A DNA stretch of 64,000 bases from Hetaerina americana (Eukaryota > Arthropoda > Insecta > Odonata > Calopterygidae), in assembly GCA_022747635.1 (NCBI GenBank), contig JAKTNV010000009.1:65998177-66062176 (forward strand), given 5' to 3'. The stretch's first letter is position 1; each line of letters opens with the position of its first letter. The notes under the pieces were generated by a model. The model worked only from the letters and a program-made list of their open reading frames with translations. It was not told where the DNA came from and did not search any database. A program made the translations under genes and the position numbers. Of the stretch, positions 20,740 through 32,544 are shown in pieces.

Positions 20740-21740
20740 ATATGAAATGCTTTTTATTTGAGATTCAGATTTTCTGTTAGACATTGGTGGTAAGAGAAAA
20801 TTATTTCTCCCCAATCCTCTCTATCTCTCTTCAATCGGTCGTGATCTGACTTAAGTTAGGGATTTATGCAAAACTAGATCTCACCAGATAGTGAACTCAA
20901 GACAAGTGATTCACTTAGCTCGCCAAACCAACTATTCAGTTGTAAAACACAATCAATGTGAATCTTAGATATGTCCACGGTTGCTTTATACGACACTTCA
21001 CTGCATTCATTCTATTCTTCGTACTAACCATTATCATATGTCGCAACCCAACATATGGTAGCAAAATGTGTTCATGGAGATACTATTTTCTGTTGTGTTT
21101 AGAGTCACGTTGTTAATGTGTTAACACGATCAGGAGGAATCTAATACTCTTAGGTAGTATTTTTATTTCTAATTATTGTGTTGTATATTACAATTTTAAT
21201 AAAGATCCTTGAGCATCGGGCATAATGATGAGTACACCCAATGAAATGAATATTTTGAATGGAAACTATACTTTTACCCAAACTGTACATCTTAATTTGT
21301 GTGTGTATTTTCACTGATGCTCGTGTAAAATTTGGGTATGCTTCGCAATTTAACAAAGACTATGAAACACGGGTCCAAGATTTAATTTGTTTTCATTAGA
21401 AAAATGTTATTATGCTACTTCGTTTTTACTTGAAGTCAATATCAACTTCCTTGATTTTATCGATAGTTGTTATTAATAATGTATATACCCTTAGCATGAT
21501 TTGCACTGCTTATAAGCGACTCGTTTTGTCTCTTGATTGTATATATATGATACGATTGAGATTTTCTTTAAATTTCTGTTTATCATTGCGATATTAACAG
21601 TAATACATTGTGACAGTTCGCTCTTTCTAGCGCACATTATTCTCGAAATTTAATAATTTTCCTTCCCTGCGACGGTGTCCTAAGGCGCTTCAAGAGTGGG
21701 TGTATGTGTGTTAGATCTCATAAATTATTTAACAGGCAAT
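20740..21740. other. No gene recognised; AT-rich
   Basis: AT-rich spacer without recognised features. Confidence 0.45.
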
Positions 21741-22860
21741 CTGTGTGAAGATTTCCACGCACCCACATCGATTCCTCCCCTCGGCTCGGGGGCATCATAT
21801 CGAATGGCCCGCCCGCTCGGAGTTTTCGAGAGGAAGGATAGAAGAGGGGGGGTGGCGGCTGGAGGGGGGGGTTGTGCGAGGTGGGGTGGCGAGGGTGCAA
21901 ATGGTCATCGGCCATTCCCACACCCTCCCTCCCCCCCCTCGCGTCTTCCCTTCCCCCTCCCGACACCCCCTTCCTCAACCAACGCCATCTCGGGAGTTCT
22001 GAAGATGGCGAGGAGGAACTCAAGCGGCTCCTCCCTCCCGCCGGCCGACATACCCTCCTCCGTCTCCCCCCATTCCGCGTCCCCCGTCCCCGATCCCCAA
22101 ATCCCCGCTAACCTCCTCGAAAAACGGCGTTAATAAATTCCGGGTTAGGCGTTTTGCTTCTGCAGCGAGGGAGGGAGGTTGGTGGCGGGAGACCTTAGGG
22201 GTTTTCTGGTACAACGAGGAAGGGCGGGGGGGAGGGTTCGGTGTGGTTTCACGAAGGGCGTTTCCTCCGCCCCCCACCCCTCTCGTCCTGCCTCCCCGTT
22301 TGTTCACCAAACCCCCCACCACCCCCACGGATTATAACACCCCCACCGAATGTGTTGGCCGGGATTTTGCTCGCTTCCCTATATATGTGGTGGTCCGTTT
22401 TCTGTGTGCATGGGTCGGTCAGGATGGGAGGAGGGTCAGCTGTCAAGAGCATCCACTGAGGGGGAGGATAGAGGCTCTCCCCCTCCCCATTCGCTCCCCT
22501 CGCTTCTCCTCGGCTGACCCCCTGCCTCTTTCCCCTCACTTCCCTCTCGTCATTGCCATCCGACCCCCAACCTCCGCTCCCCCCACTCCTTTCTCTTTCC
22601 ACCTTCTCTATGTCCGTGCCGATATCCAAAATTGCTATTCCCACCCGTTCCCCGCCTACCATTCACCAATGCCGTGCAAACACGCGGCCAATGCAGTATC
22701 CCGGTCCATTGCTGGGTATCTTGCCAAGGGTTTCCCAGGGGAGGAGGAGGGGTTAATCCTCCACCCGACCCGAACCACGATATACATACCCTGTCCCACA
22801 TCGGGCAAGTTTGTAAGTAAATCCACGTCTAGGGAAAGAATTAAGTTTTTATCCTAACAA
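21741..22860. other. GC-rich island with strand-asymmetric tracts
   Basis: A purine-rich block (21830-21905, many G runs) passes into pyrimidine-rich blocks (21915-22110, 22480-22640). G or C runs of three or more recur closely enough for G-quadruplex or i-motif formation. Frames up to 204 codons on several strands overlap and are proline/serine low-complexity. No domain is present. Confidence 0.4.
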
Positions 22861-22952
22861 ATTAATCGATGACTTTTAAAATGTACCACACCGTATTTCC
22901 GTATACGATAGGTTTAATTTCGTGAAAGTATATCAAAGCACATACGGCTCGC

Positions 22953-23700
22953 TACATCTATATCTACATCTACACCCCGAAAGCCGCCGAAAGGACGTGT
23001 GGCGGGGGTGAGGGCACCACCCGTAATTAGGAAAGAGAAAAAACAGCATGCAAAATCCAACATTTTTACAGCCCACAAACAAAACATGGTAGAAATTCGT
23101 GCAAAAACCCTTACACCTTACAACTTACACATGCAAACACACAAACAACCTACTAACATTTACATGCACCTGCAAATATACTCGATGTCTTCGCAATGTT
23201 TAATTTGTTCCGACTTGTAAATTAAAGTATTTTAACATTTCTAAAGTGACTTCGGCTTCTTACTCTTATGATTTTTGATTGTTCGGGGGAAGGAATGAGT
23301 ATTGGTATCTAACTGTACTGGAATCTATCTCCCTTATTTTATCTTTGTGGTTTGATGTAGCCAATTAGTGTGGGGCCATTAAAATTCCTTTAGTGTCATA
23401 GCTGAACTCGTTTGCTCTGAACCTTTCTAAAAGTCTTAAGCCTCGCTTGTTCTCTCCGTACTTCAAGTAGTTCCCAGCCTAAATCCCTTAAGAGACCTGT
23501 CACAATTGTATTCTTATCATAACAATTGTTAACGAATCTGGCGGGTTTCTCTGAACTTTATCTTATTCTTTCTGCCATATTTTCTCCCAAGAATCCCAAA
23601 TATTTGCGGCATATTCCAAATGAGGCCTAATAACATGTAGAGCAAAATAACACCTCTCTTTTACTTTCTCATACATATTAGCTATAATTGTGCCCATTTT
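22953..23700 (-). pseudogene. LINE-A copy: RT C-terminus, 3'UTR and tail
   Basis: On the minus strand from 23700 the RT thumb reads YEKVKERCYFALHVIRPHLE, then YAANIWDSWEKIW. After a TAA and small shifts it continues RGLRLLERFRANEFSYDTKG, DHKDKIREID (as NHKDKIREID), YQYSFLPRTI and NHKSKKPKSL. The 3'UTR and the tail complement (ATCTACATCTACACCCCGAA, GCCGCCGAAAGGACGTGTGG) follow down to 22953. Order and spacing equal those of the nested 14127 copy, which establishes the LINE-A 3' structure: RT thumb, about 250-300 bp of 3'UTR, TAGATG tail. Confidence 0.82.
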
Positions 23701-24645
23701 TGTTAAATTAATGCTAACTACTATCAATATAAAATAAGTTAGTCCGTTTTCAACGTCGCATCCTTGGAACATTCCTGGCTACGAAGTTAAATCAGAAACT
23801 AGTCTGCTGATAATCGCGTGCAAATTTCGACTAGAATAATAAAAAATATGTGATTAAATATTTTTAAATAATGAGTGTTACATTTTTCATGTTAAACATG
23901 AATGACCAGGTTAACTCTTCTGCGAATTTCAATTAATAATGATATCCTTTGTGGTTAATCAAAACTTAGGAGACAATTTACAAAAAAAATAATCGGTCTC
24001 AGCGTCTTTACAGCGTCATTTTAAAAGTATAAATCTAATAAGATTAACATTGAAATGGCGCAGTAAATGTATTGAAATCCATTGGTGTTATTAAACTGTG
24101 TGTGACTGTGCAAACGTTTTCATTTCCTCTTATGGGCATGTGAATAAAACTTTGGTAAGTTAAAAAATTACTGTAGGACATAATTTTATCTCAACTTTGC
24201 AGCTTTCGTCCCTTTTTAAGATTACCCAATCCTCCAACAAAAATATTATGCTCTTTTTCCTCTTTAAATGCAGTTTCTTTTTTATAACTTTTTATGAGAA
24301 TTTCTTGGGATGCCTTAACAAAGAGGCCCATCATTGATGGTTTATAGTATTTTATACAAACTCCATCGAACCATATATCGTACATTAATAATGGAGGTAT
24401 AGAAAAACAACTGTCATGGTTATTTCAGATACATCACACCATGACGCACTAATGAGGTCATTAAAATAATTAGTAAAAATATGTTACTATTGGTATTATG
24501 AGGAAGTTACAAAATGGTTGAGGGACTTTCCAAATAAACGTATTCGTCGATGGGTTGCGTTCATTAGACAACACAATGATTTACTATGAAATAAGAATAC
24601 CATCAGATTTCAGGATTCTCTCTGGTAATCTAGAAAACATATCAG
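23701..24645. other. No gene recognised; AT-rich
   Basis: AT-rich spacer. Nothing recognised. Confidence 0.45.
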
Positions 24646-24649
24646 GATC

Positions 24650-24715
24650 TACTATATACACTCCCCTGCAAGCCGTCGCAAGGATAGGTGGCGGTGGTGT
24701 TAGGTAACCAACCAT
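24650..24715 (-). repeat. LINE-A tail
   Basis: CCCCTGCAAGCCGTCGCAAG, then GATAGGTGGCGGTGGTGTTA and GGTAACCA, match the tail in minus orientation. Only a few bases of the TAGATG run remain. Confidence 0.6.
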
Positions 24716-24979
24716 ATTACGTTTACTCCAATACTTTCACCAGCATATGGCACCTCGTGATCGATCGAAAGGGAACGACAAAGAGGACAAATAAACACAC
24801 CATTTATGCAATATTCGTTTTACATATTACAATTGTTTAACTACCCTCACTTAAAGATGAGCTCTGCCCCTCACCTATCAAAATATAAATGTATGTAGTA
24901 AATGTATGACAGTACACATAATGCTTGTTATTTTAATATACTTTTTACACATGAAGTATGATTTTTCATAGAAAGTAGT

Positions 24980-25115
24980 TTTGGGGACGAATTTGGGGAC
25001 CCTTCTCTGAACCTGGTTAACTCTGATATTGCTGATTTTTTTCAGATAAATCCCATATGGTCACCGAAAACTTAATGTGAGGTCTTACTAGAGAAAAATT
25101 TCGTTGTGCATTTAA
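24980..25115 (-). pseudogene. CR1/Jockey-type RT fragment, different from LINE-A
   Basis: The minus strand reads LVRPHIKFSVTIWDLSEKN and a following QRR-like region. This is the RPHxEYAxxxWDP block of a non-LTR reverse transcriptase, with sequence unlike LINE-A. It is very short and decayed. Confidence 0.5.
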
Positions 25116-25369
25116 GCAAGATATGTATAGTAATATAGTTAGAATCAAATATCAGTAAATGTACGGGAGTGAAATTTAGGAATTAACGATAGAGGAACAA
25201 GGCAATAATTATAAAGCCGATTGGATCGACTCACCAAATCAGAGTAGGTCAAATGCTTGCGTGTTACCCTGACATAAAACCCTCCGTGGTACCCACACTT
25301 CGTATAGAATTAAGTTTCAATAGATGGGTTGCTGTTAAAGGTAATGAAAACGTAAGAGAAAGTTATTAC

Positions 25370-25470
25370 TCTACTTAAGCTACATTAGAAATACGCGACT
25401 GATATTCGGGATCCATGTAAGAAAATATGATTTTTAAGTGACTTAAAAATTTCAGAGAAAACTCTAGAAT
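25370..25470 (+). pseudogene. Possible LINE RT fragment
   Basis: KYATDIRDPCKKI and LKISEKTLELL resemble the LEYAxxIWDPxxK block. It is too short for certainty. Confidence 0.3.
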
Positions 25471-25474
25471 TATT

Positions 25475-25839
25475 AAAAATTACTTCGAGAAGATGGTTAT
25501 GCAGGTGTGATGGTTGTGCAAGAGGAATAAGTCGTTGGTTGGAATGCCATTGATCAAGGAAGAGAGGTGGAAAGAAAAATGTAAGGGAAAAAACGACCAC
25601 AATTTTAAAATAAAAATAAGAACAGAATTAAGTGTTGTTACATGGCAGAGGATCTAAATGCTAATTTTTATTTGCCTATTTTTTTTTTTAAATTAAAATA
25701 GGCAAATTTAAATTTTACCCTCTCAAACCTAATTGTGAAGTAGGAAATCGGGAATGTTTTGTCGCTACAATTAGGTACAAAATCTTCATTACCCGTTTAA
25801 TAAACGCTACGCCTGGTTACGGCGACATTCGCTTTAAAT
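25475..25839. other. No gene recognised
   Basis: AT-rich, with a poly-T/poly-A patch at 25676-25700 forming the small palindrome AAATAGGCAAA/TTTGCCTATTT. Confidence 0.45.
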
Positions 25840-26770
25840 TCTTGGAGACCGAAAGCAAACAGCCTCCTCCGCATTTCCGATTCTGGGACGACAGTTTATG
25901 GGAGCCAGGGAGCTTTTGGCAGCATCCACGAAATTGGCTCCGGGCCTCCAAAGCCTCAAACCTCGTAAATCCAACGATTACGGTCCACCTCAGGTCCACA
26001 AACTGCTCCCTTCCTTTCCTCGCCACTCCCTTCAACCCTTCCCGGTATCTTCCACACCGGACCCTCTCACCACGCCCAAAAAAACCCCAGTTCCAGCGAG
26101 CCAGCCCGCCTTGACCCTCCCCCCCTCCCCTTCCCTGAAATCTGCATCTACTATTTCAAACGGGAGCCGTCGTGTGCACGGCGGGAATGGGGGAGGACTG
26201 TGGGGGGGAGGGGAGTCGGAGGACGGGGGGGGATGTGGCCCGGATCCTCACCCCATTCTTCCTCCCCGAATGGAGCCATCCCTCTGCCCCCTCCGAAACA
26301 CCCCGCCACCCCCCCCCCCCCTCGCCCACCCACCCACCCCTGGGTAGGCGATGGGGGAAACGCCCATTCGGAGGCCATAGGAATCCCTTAGGCAACTCCC
26401 TTCCTTTCTCTCCTCTCCCTCCCGGTGGCCTCCGCAAAACCAATCTTCCCCGCTGACAGATCCATCCTCTCTCCTCGAGAATGAATGGAAGGAGCGCCGC
26501 CCCACAGGGAGTGGGTTGCGTCCCACCCCTCCCCCTCTTCCCCCTTCCCAGCCCTCGAGCGGGAAAGACGTTTTTCTCCTTCCTCGCCTCCCCTCTTCGC
26601 AGAGCGCGCGCGTCTCGCGGCAACCGATCGCACGATCTCCACACCGCGCGCAACTTGCCGGTCAAACCCCCGCCCCCCTCTCTTCTTCTTTTTCAAACCC
26701 CATCTTTGTCAGACTCGCCGCAACCCCTGTCACGTCTCGCTCCATGTTTGCCACCCTTTTAAGGTCTCGC
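25840..26770. other. GC-rich island with long C and G runs
   Basis: Dense C runs (for example CACCCCCCCCCCCCTCGCCC at about 26306) and an upstream G-run block (26185-26235). CpG is retained (GCGCGCGCGTCTCGCGGCAA near 26602). Overlapping frames on both strands carry no recognisable domain. i-motif/G-quadruplex potential is high. Confidence 0.4.
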
Positions 26771-28175
26771 GACGCTTCGCCCACCTCCACTTTCGGACAT
26801 CTAAAAATGAGCTCTCTGTGGTGGAAAGGGAGCGTGCAATTTTACTTTTTCGGGGATTCTCGAGGCAAGCCGTGCGACTGATTTGCAAGAATGCGGTGCG
26901 CGATGTAGTGCAAAGGATGGGCGAATTCAAGTAATGTTGAAGAGAGTAGGTAGGGGCCTAAACACCGTTGCTTCTTTGCTAGAGTTCTTTGACCACGAAG
27001 AAATAACCCTGAATTACTCCCTCCTTGGGTGTTAAGTATGTTTCCCCCTCATCCTTCATTTTGGCATTTAAAAATACAATTCATGGTAAATTGATTGCAC
27101 TCACTCACGCGTAGTATTTTTTTAAAATACTTTTCTCCCAATGTCGATATAAACCGCAAAGCTCTGTGGTACCCTGACGTAGGGTGTTCTTAAGAAGCAG
27201 TCTTTTTTGTTTTATTTTAGGTTAGAATGACTTTATCTTAAAAAAAGAATCAATTTACCGTTAGGTTTATCGGTCACAGATATTGCTTAGAATTGCTTTT
27301 GTTTTTTATCGCAAGCTTCTCAAGTTCAGGAATACTTCTTATTTTATAAGGAAGGCTGATAAAAGTAGAACAATCTACTTAGATACGAGACTATTCGTGT
27401 AAGACGGAAACGAGGTAATGCCAGAATTTTACTCCACTCCTTTATGAAAACGAATTCTCTTCATGAAGCTATTTGGCCACCCACACCAGTTGCCAACTAC
27501 AACTCCCCTTTGCTATTTGATTGAATTGTCGACTGTCAATTAATTTAAAGAAAAGTTGTGGTATAACTTACTTTAAATTCATTAATTTCCTTATTCCATC
27601 GTTTTGAGTAATTTATTAGGATAAAATCCTAGTATCTACCTGAGTAACACTAACAAAAAATTCCAATAAATGTATTCCATTAACACTCACACCTGAGAAT
27701 AAGTATATTTGATACATATAATTCATATGTCGACTTAATTGCCCTATATCAGTTTATAGCACAAAATATATGGCCTACCATTAAAGGAAAAATTTACGTG
27801 TGGAGGGGAAACAGTATGCTTCTGGAGAAAATCCGGAGGCAGAAAAATTGGGTAGAAGATATATTGAGAGATATTGAAGACACAGTTTGAGACAAAGTTA
27901 GTTAGAAAGAAAGATATTGGCAAAAATATATAATATATTGGTAGGAGGAAGGGATTGCTGGTACTAAGTGTAAGAGCTTAGAAGGTTAATTAGAGGATAC
28001 AGAATTTGGTCTGGAGAAAGTACACGGTCATTGTAATAGTGATAGGAGCCATTCAAAAATTACCTCAAATGAGACCGCGGACAATGGCGTAATGAGTATA
28101 TTTTAGGTTGAAGTGGGATCTTAAGTAAATAGTAAAATGGTAAAATATACAAAATATTTATAAGATACAGCTCCG
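26771..28175. other. No gene recognised
   Basis: AT-rich spacer. A weak LINE-like frame (RRQKNWVEDILRDIEDTV) near 27830-27890 is too short to call. Confidence 0.4.
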
Positions 28176-28209
28176 TACAACATGTTTCGACTAACTCAGA
28201 TATCAACAG
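28176..28209 (-). ncRNA. Decayed hammerhead-like / PLE 3'-end remnant
   Basis: Minus strand: CTGTTGA (complement at 28203-28209), a poor hairpin, GTCGAAAC (GTTTC complement at 28184-28188), loop ATGTT, GTA (28176-28178). The downstream TATAAATATTTTGTATATTT resembles the ATAATAAAAT box after the PLE-1 core. CUGANGA is mutated to CUGUUGA, so the copy is presumably inactive. Confidence 0.4.
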
Positions 28210-29032
28210 AGACTTGCAGAAATAACAGTTTGAAATCTTCCGTTTAAATATTCAAACTGGCGCAGTAAACATTTCTTAAACAACCAAGCCCCTTTGTTTC
28301 TTTCTACATTACTTCACAACCAATCAGTGATTAATCATCACAATAAGCCCCTCATAATTAATTATCTACAGAGCTATACACTAATGCTTTTTAACAAAAG
28401 TATAATTTGGCAAATTATAGAGGTTTTACCAAAACAAAATATATGTATTCGCAGGAGTGACTGAAATAAAACACAAAGAAGTATATTCACGATATTATTT
28501 TAATATTTCGGTGGAGCAACTGACCTTTTCTACGGGAAGGAGGAAGCCAGAGCGTGGGAATGGGTAGGAGAGGAAGGCATGTATTTACATCTATATCCGC
28601 ATACAGGTCTGTATACCCCGAAAGCCACGGCAAGGGCGTATGGCGGGGGGTGTTAGGTCACCAGCTATTCATGCACAATCGCAATCATTTTACCTCTACA
28701 AAAACATTAACCCGATCACGTACTCCGAAAATTACAATCATATTAAAGGAAGTACTTACATGCAACAATATACAATAAAATGATACGTTAATTCATATTT
28801 AAATCATGCTGTAGAACTGTTAAAAGTAGGGGGTCTATTAAATAAAAATATTAATATGCAGGATATCGACAAATATATACTCTACCAATTCTGTTTATCT
28901 CTGACGCGATTTCTGTCCAATCTATCTGTAATAGTTCGAGCAAAAAACGACATTTTTAAATTCATCCGTTATACCATAAACTTTCCTGATTTTCCGTTGG
29001 GAATCTGATCTGCCATAGTAAGTCGGGGCCTG

Positions 29033-29502
29033 TTATATGTTCTTAACATCCTTAGATAAGTAACCTGCCTCAAATTTACGCAATAAATGCAACTTGTATT
29101 TAAGCCCAGGGTCAACTAGTGGCTCCCATCCTAATAATTCCAAGAGAGTCGTAACACTGCTACCTTGTTCATAATAACTTTTTACAAACCTAGCTGCTCT
29201 ACTTTGGATTCGATCTAGTTCCAAAATTAAGCCTACTTCATGAGGATCCCATGCACTTGCAGCATGCTCAAGATCGAGTCCAACTAGCGTGGAATAAAAA
29301 AAGCTCCTTGACCATTTCATTACAATTCCCAAGTATTCTTCTTATGAATCTTAACTTTTATTAGCTTTTCCGCAAATTTCACGGATGTATTTTGCCCAGG
29401 ATATATCTGTAGTTATCGTTACACCCATGTATTTTTAAAGATTCTAAGATTCTACGTGTGTTATCTTGGTTCCCTGTATTTTCATGACTGGAAGTTTCCC
29501 TA

Positions 29503-29505
<3 letters not shown>
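29033..29505 (-). pseudogene. LINE-A reverse transcriptase thumb
   Basis: The minus strand gives MHRETSSHEN, ESLKIHGCNDN (frameshifted from the ESxKYLGV motif), KYIREICGKANKS, GLDLEHAASAWDPHE, LILELDRIQSRAARFVKSYY and LLELLGWEPLVDP. The final 300 bp are open, so decay is moderate. It is continuous with the palm at 30381-30655 once mariner-B is removed. Confidence 0.85.
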
Positions 29506-29575
<70 letters not shown>

Positions 29576-29579
29576 TATA
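29506..29579. repeat. (TA)n microsatellite at the left mariner-B junction
   Basis: Near-perfect TA repeat lying exactly between LINE-A and mariner-B. It has probably grown from the TA target duplication. Confidence 0.9.
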
Positions 29580-30349
29580 CAGGGTCGCACCCAAAAGTGG
29601 TGGGACTGATTTTCTCTGGCGCGCACGGAGCAGTAGAGGAGGGTTTGTCTGGCAGGGTACATCTAGGGTAAGGTGGAGGGGGCTCTTAGCAAAAGACCGA
29701 CACCAACCTCAGTTGCCTGCGGGCTGTCGTTGAGTGAGGACACCATTTTTAGTGAAGCAAGTTTTTTGTCCGCGTCGAAAAACAAAATGAATCTGAATTT
29801 AGAGCAACGTTATTCCGTGAGGTTTTGTGCGAAACTCGGGAAGACGGCAACCGAGACCCTCGATATGATCAAACAGGCTTATGGGGACACTGCCTTAAGC
29901 CGTTCCACAGTATTTGAGTGGCACAAGTTGTTTAAAGAGGGTAGGGAGCTCGTTGAAGACGACCATCGCTCCGGACGGCCGTCGACGGCAAGAACCGACA
30001 CGAATGTGGACAGAGTGAGGACACTGCTGAACACAGACCGACGCTTAACCAGTGAAGAAATTGCAGACCAGTTGGGTCTGTCTGCATCCAACGTCCAACG
30101 CATTATTTCACAGGATTTGGCCATGCGCAAGGTGTGCGTCATGATGGTGCCAAAAATCCTGCCATGGCGCGCTCGTCGTCAGACAGCTCCTGGCCAATTA
30201 CGGCGTTGCCACGTTGCCGCACCCGCCCTATTCTCCCGATCTGGCGCCACCGGACTTCTACTTCTTCCCCCTGATGAAAAGACAGCTCAAGGGACGACGT
30301 TTTGACTCGATAAAGGCCGTTCAAGAGGCTTCAACGAGGGTCATCAATC
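29580..30349 (+). mobile_element. Mariner-B, inserted in LINE-A and missing its right end
   Basis: The left end follows the TA run and reads CAGGGTCGCACCCAAAAGTG. The body carries a mariner transposase with an internal deletion. The right end stops inside the C-terminal coding region (ending TRVIN) at a second TA repeat, so the 3' end and right TIR are gone, perhaps through slippage-associated deletion. It is in opposite orientation to the host LINE. It is not closely related to mariner-A, whose TIR and protein differ. Confidence 0.85.
29787..30349 (+). pseudogene. Mariner transposase, catalytic core deleted
   Basis: The ATG at 29787 opens MNLNLEQRYSVRFCAKLGK. The N-terminal half follows: helix-turn-helix with FEWHKLFKEGREL, DDHRSGRPST, a second helix-turn-helix with LGLSASNVQRIISQDLAMRK, and VPKILP at about residue 128. 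The next recognisable part, in another frame, is VRQLLANYGVATLPHPPYSP then DLAPPDFYFFPLMKRQLKG, which includes the third D of the DD34D triad. The segment holding the first two catalytic aspartates is missing. A PHPPYSPDLAPPDF-type motif is diagnostic of mariner transposases. Confidence 0.9.
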
Positions 30350-30380
30350 AATATATATATAAAATATATATATATGTATA
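30350..30380. repeat. TA repeat at the right mariner-B junction
   Basis: Imperfect TA run between the truncated mariner and the LINE palm. Confidence 0.85.
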
Positions 30381-30655
30381 TCACGACATCGTCAGCAAAT
30401 AGACGAACGTTACTGAAAATCTGAGAACCGATGTCATTGATCTGTAAAAAGAACAATAGCCGACCGATAATACTTTCTTGTGGGACATGGGTATTGTTTG
30501 ATGATACCCTCTATTAGGACCCTCGAGCAAAGGGTTTATTACGACCCTTTTCTCGCGGCCTGTTAAAAAGTCATTAATCTAGTCTTTTACACATTTATCA
30601 ATCCCGTAGCTCCCCAAATTTTGGAGCAACTTTTTATGAGTGTCAAACAGTCGGT
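30381..30655 (-). pseudogene. LINE-A reverse transcriptase palm with FADD box
   Basis: Minus-strand reading: FDTHKKLLQNLGSYGIDKCV, INDFLTGREKRVVINPLLEG, then after one frameshift VPQESIIGRLLFFLQINDIG and FSNVRLFADDVVIY. The last contains the FADD form of the polymerase catalytic motif (30388-30399) that coordinates metal ions for target-primed reverse transcription. Stops and a frameshift make it a pseudogene. It is one of two places in the window where the catalytic box survives. Confidence 0.82.
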
Positions 30656-30960
30656 GACATTGCCTATCTCTCTTATTTTATCCCGGTGGTCGAATCTACC
30701 AGTATAATTTGGTTTCATAAAATTCTCTCGGTATAGTACCTTTCTGTAAGTCTTGTCTGCTCTCTTCGTTAATGAAAGGGCTCCCAGCCTCATTCCTCCA
30801 TCATTACCCTGACGCTTAGTCTCATCTCTGAGCATTTTTTTTACAAAACTGGCGAATTATCAATTAACCTTTTCCAATTTCCGAACAAAAGTTTTCCCTC
30901 ACAGATCCCTAATATTTGCTGTGTATCCCAAATAGGGCCTAACTAAAGCGTAGTAACCCT
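30656..30960 (-). pseudogene. LINE-A RT C-terminus, second copy
   Basis: The minus strand reads KTYRKVLYRENFMKPNYTGR and FDHRDKIREIGN, preceded in shifted frames by a RPYLGYTANI-like piece. It breaks off where the palm of the neighbouring copy begins. Either the second LINE inserted here, or recombination joined two copies. The expected continuation of this copy was not found beyond the neighbour's tail at 28580. Confidence 0.7.
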
Positions 30961-32544
30961 ACTCTCTCTTACTTTGCTATTGTTATTTTCCTGCAACCCT
31001 TCAATGGAGGGTAAGGGTCCATAATATACTGATAGCTGGAAAGCTAAGGTGAATTCCTCGTTGGCCATTGTATTAACACACCTTTCGCACAAAGACATTT
31101 TGCAACCGTCGTGAAAAAACAGCTCTATTGGATTATAACTCCATAAATGTGGAAAATTTATCTGTAACTTTATGGAATATTATTAGACTATTTTGTTCAC
31201 TCTTGTAGTAGTTATTAATGAGCCAGTAATTCCTTCAAATAGGTCAGCCTATTGGTCAAAACTTGTTTATCTCGACGTATTCATTTCTTCTTTAAAATTT
31301 AATTACATATGGAGGATGGAAAAATTTGAGAATCAAGGAAAATGGAGCGTATTTTGGGAATTAATTATTACGCTTCCCAAAGTATGAGTTTCCATTTGTG
31401 AAGGCCATAGACGTCCCACTCCACTCACTCTAACCGATTGGGAACGGACTGAAAGAATATTGGCGAGAGTGTTAACGCACCGCAACGTAAATATAACGGA
31501 GGTCGTCATTAATTTAAAATTTCTCATGAAATCCTATTCTTTGAAATAGATATTTGTCTCTCGTATTAAAAGAAAAAAATGAGGCGAAAGAAGACCCTCG
31601 AGTTTATAAAGAGACTTCTTCCTGGAGTCAATTAATGTAATTATTTTTGTATCAAGCATTCCCTTCTCAACGTAAACATTTTTCCATTTGCCTTGAGTGA
31701 CTAGCGATATCATAATCGATTATTTTCGGGGGTTCTCTCGCTTGAGTGGGAGGGCGTACCAATAAAACAGATGTGATGACCGAAATTTGCATGCGGATGT
31801 GTTCCTTTTTTTGTATAAGGCATTATAAGAATTGGAAATTTCGATGGAACGTTCTTCGGGTCAGGCTTCGTCAATTTGCTCATACCCGAAGAGCGACCAG
31901 AGCCCTGCAAACATATTTTCGTCTTTGCTAAAACAGAATTAATTTAATTTGAGGGCAAAGCATGTGATGAAATTGTCTTCACAACATTTGAAAACATATT
32001 TGTGCGTAATTATCAGTGTCAAAGCCGGTGTATTACCTTCACTAGGAAATTAGAATGCTTTATTTGATTCATGCTATTTCCCATACCTTATGCCCAAAGC
32101 CTACTTAAGCCATTTTAGGGTAAGGTCCACTCAACGTGATATGACGGTGGGTGATTTTACATATTGATTGCTTAATAAGATATCCATTCCTCTTCATCTT
32201 TAATCCTAAATTATCTGTTTTGGATTTGTTCGTAATACTTACACAAACTGCGCGTGAAAATGCGTCTTTAAAAATTGGGTCTGTGGTTTGCTCACTTCGG
32301 ATTTTACATTTTGGTATGGTTTTGGATTGAAATATATCATTCCCATTAAGTACTCACTGAATAATAAGTTCCAAATTTAAAAACTGACCACACTCTCATT
32401 TGACATGATGTCATTCTCGCCAATAATCACGCCGACATTAACCAAGTTCAATAAATTTCACCAAGAACTCCAATTGATTGATTTAGTTCTAATAAATTGT
32501 TAAACAAAGATGTTTTTACAAGAGGGAGGAAATTGACAACAGAG
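30961..32544. other. No gene recognised
   Basis: AT-rich spacer. Nothing recognised. Confidence 0.45.

Larger units (their letters stand above)
28580..30655 (-). mobile_element. LINE-A copy split by mariner-B
   Basis: Order on the minus strand: RT palm (30655-30381), interruption (30380-29506), RT thumb (29505-29033), 3'UTR, and tail (CATCTATATCCGCATACAGG, CACGGCAAGGGCGTATGGCG, to 28580). The two RT parts join in register. The palm ends FADDVVIY and the thumb begins MHRETSSHEN, while the uninterrupted copy at 36200 reads FADDAVMYREI followed by SSHED. It is therefore one LINE insertion later hit by a DNA transposon at a TA. The 5' end is truncated before the palm motif FDTHKKLLQNLGSYGIDK. 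Confidence 0.85.

Noticed and set aside
22243..22857. 204-codon plus-strand open frame in a GC-rich island
   Set aside because: It overlaps equally long frames on other frames and the opposite strand. It is proline/serine-rich low complexity with no domain, so it reflects composition rather than coding.
25840..26940. Multi-exon host gene in the GC-rich island
   Set aside because: No conserved domain. Candidate frames change with every compositional switch, and no splice-site pair linked protein-like segments.
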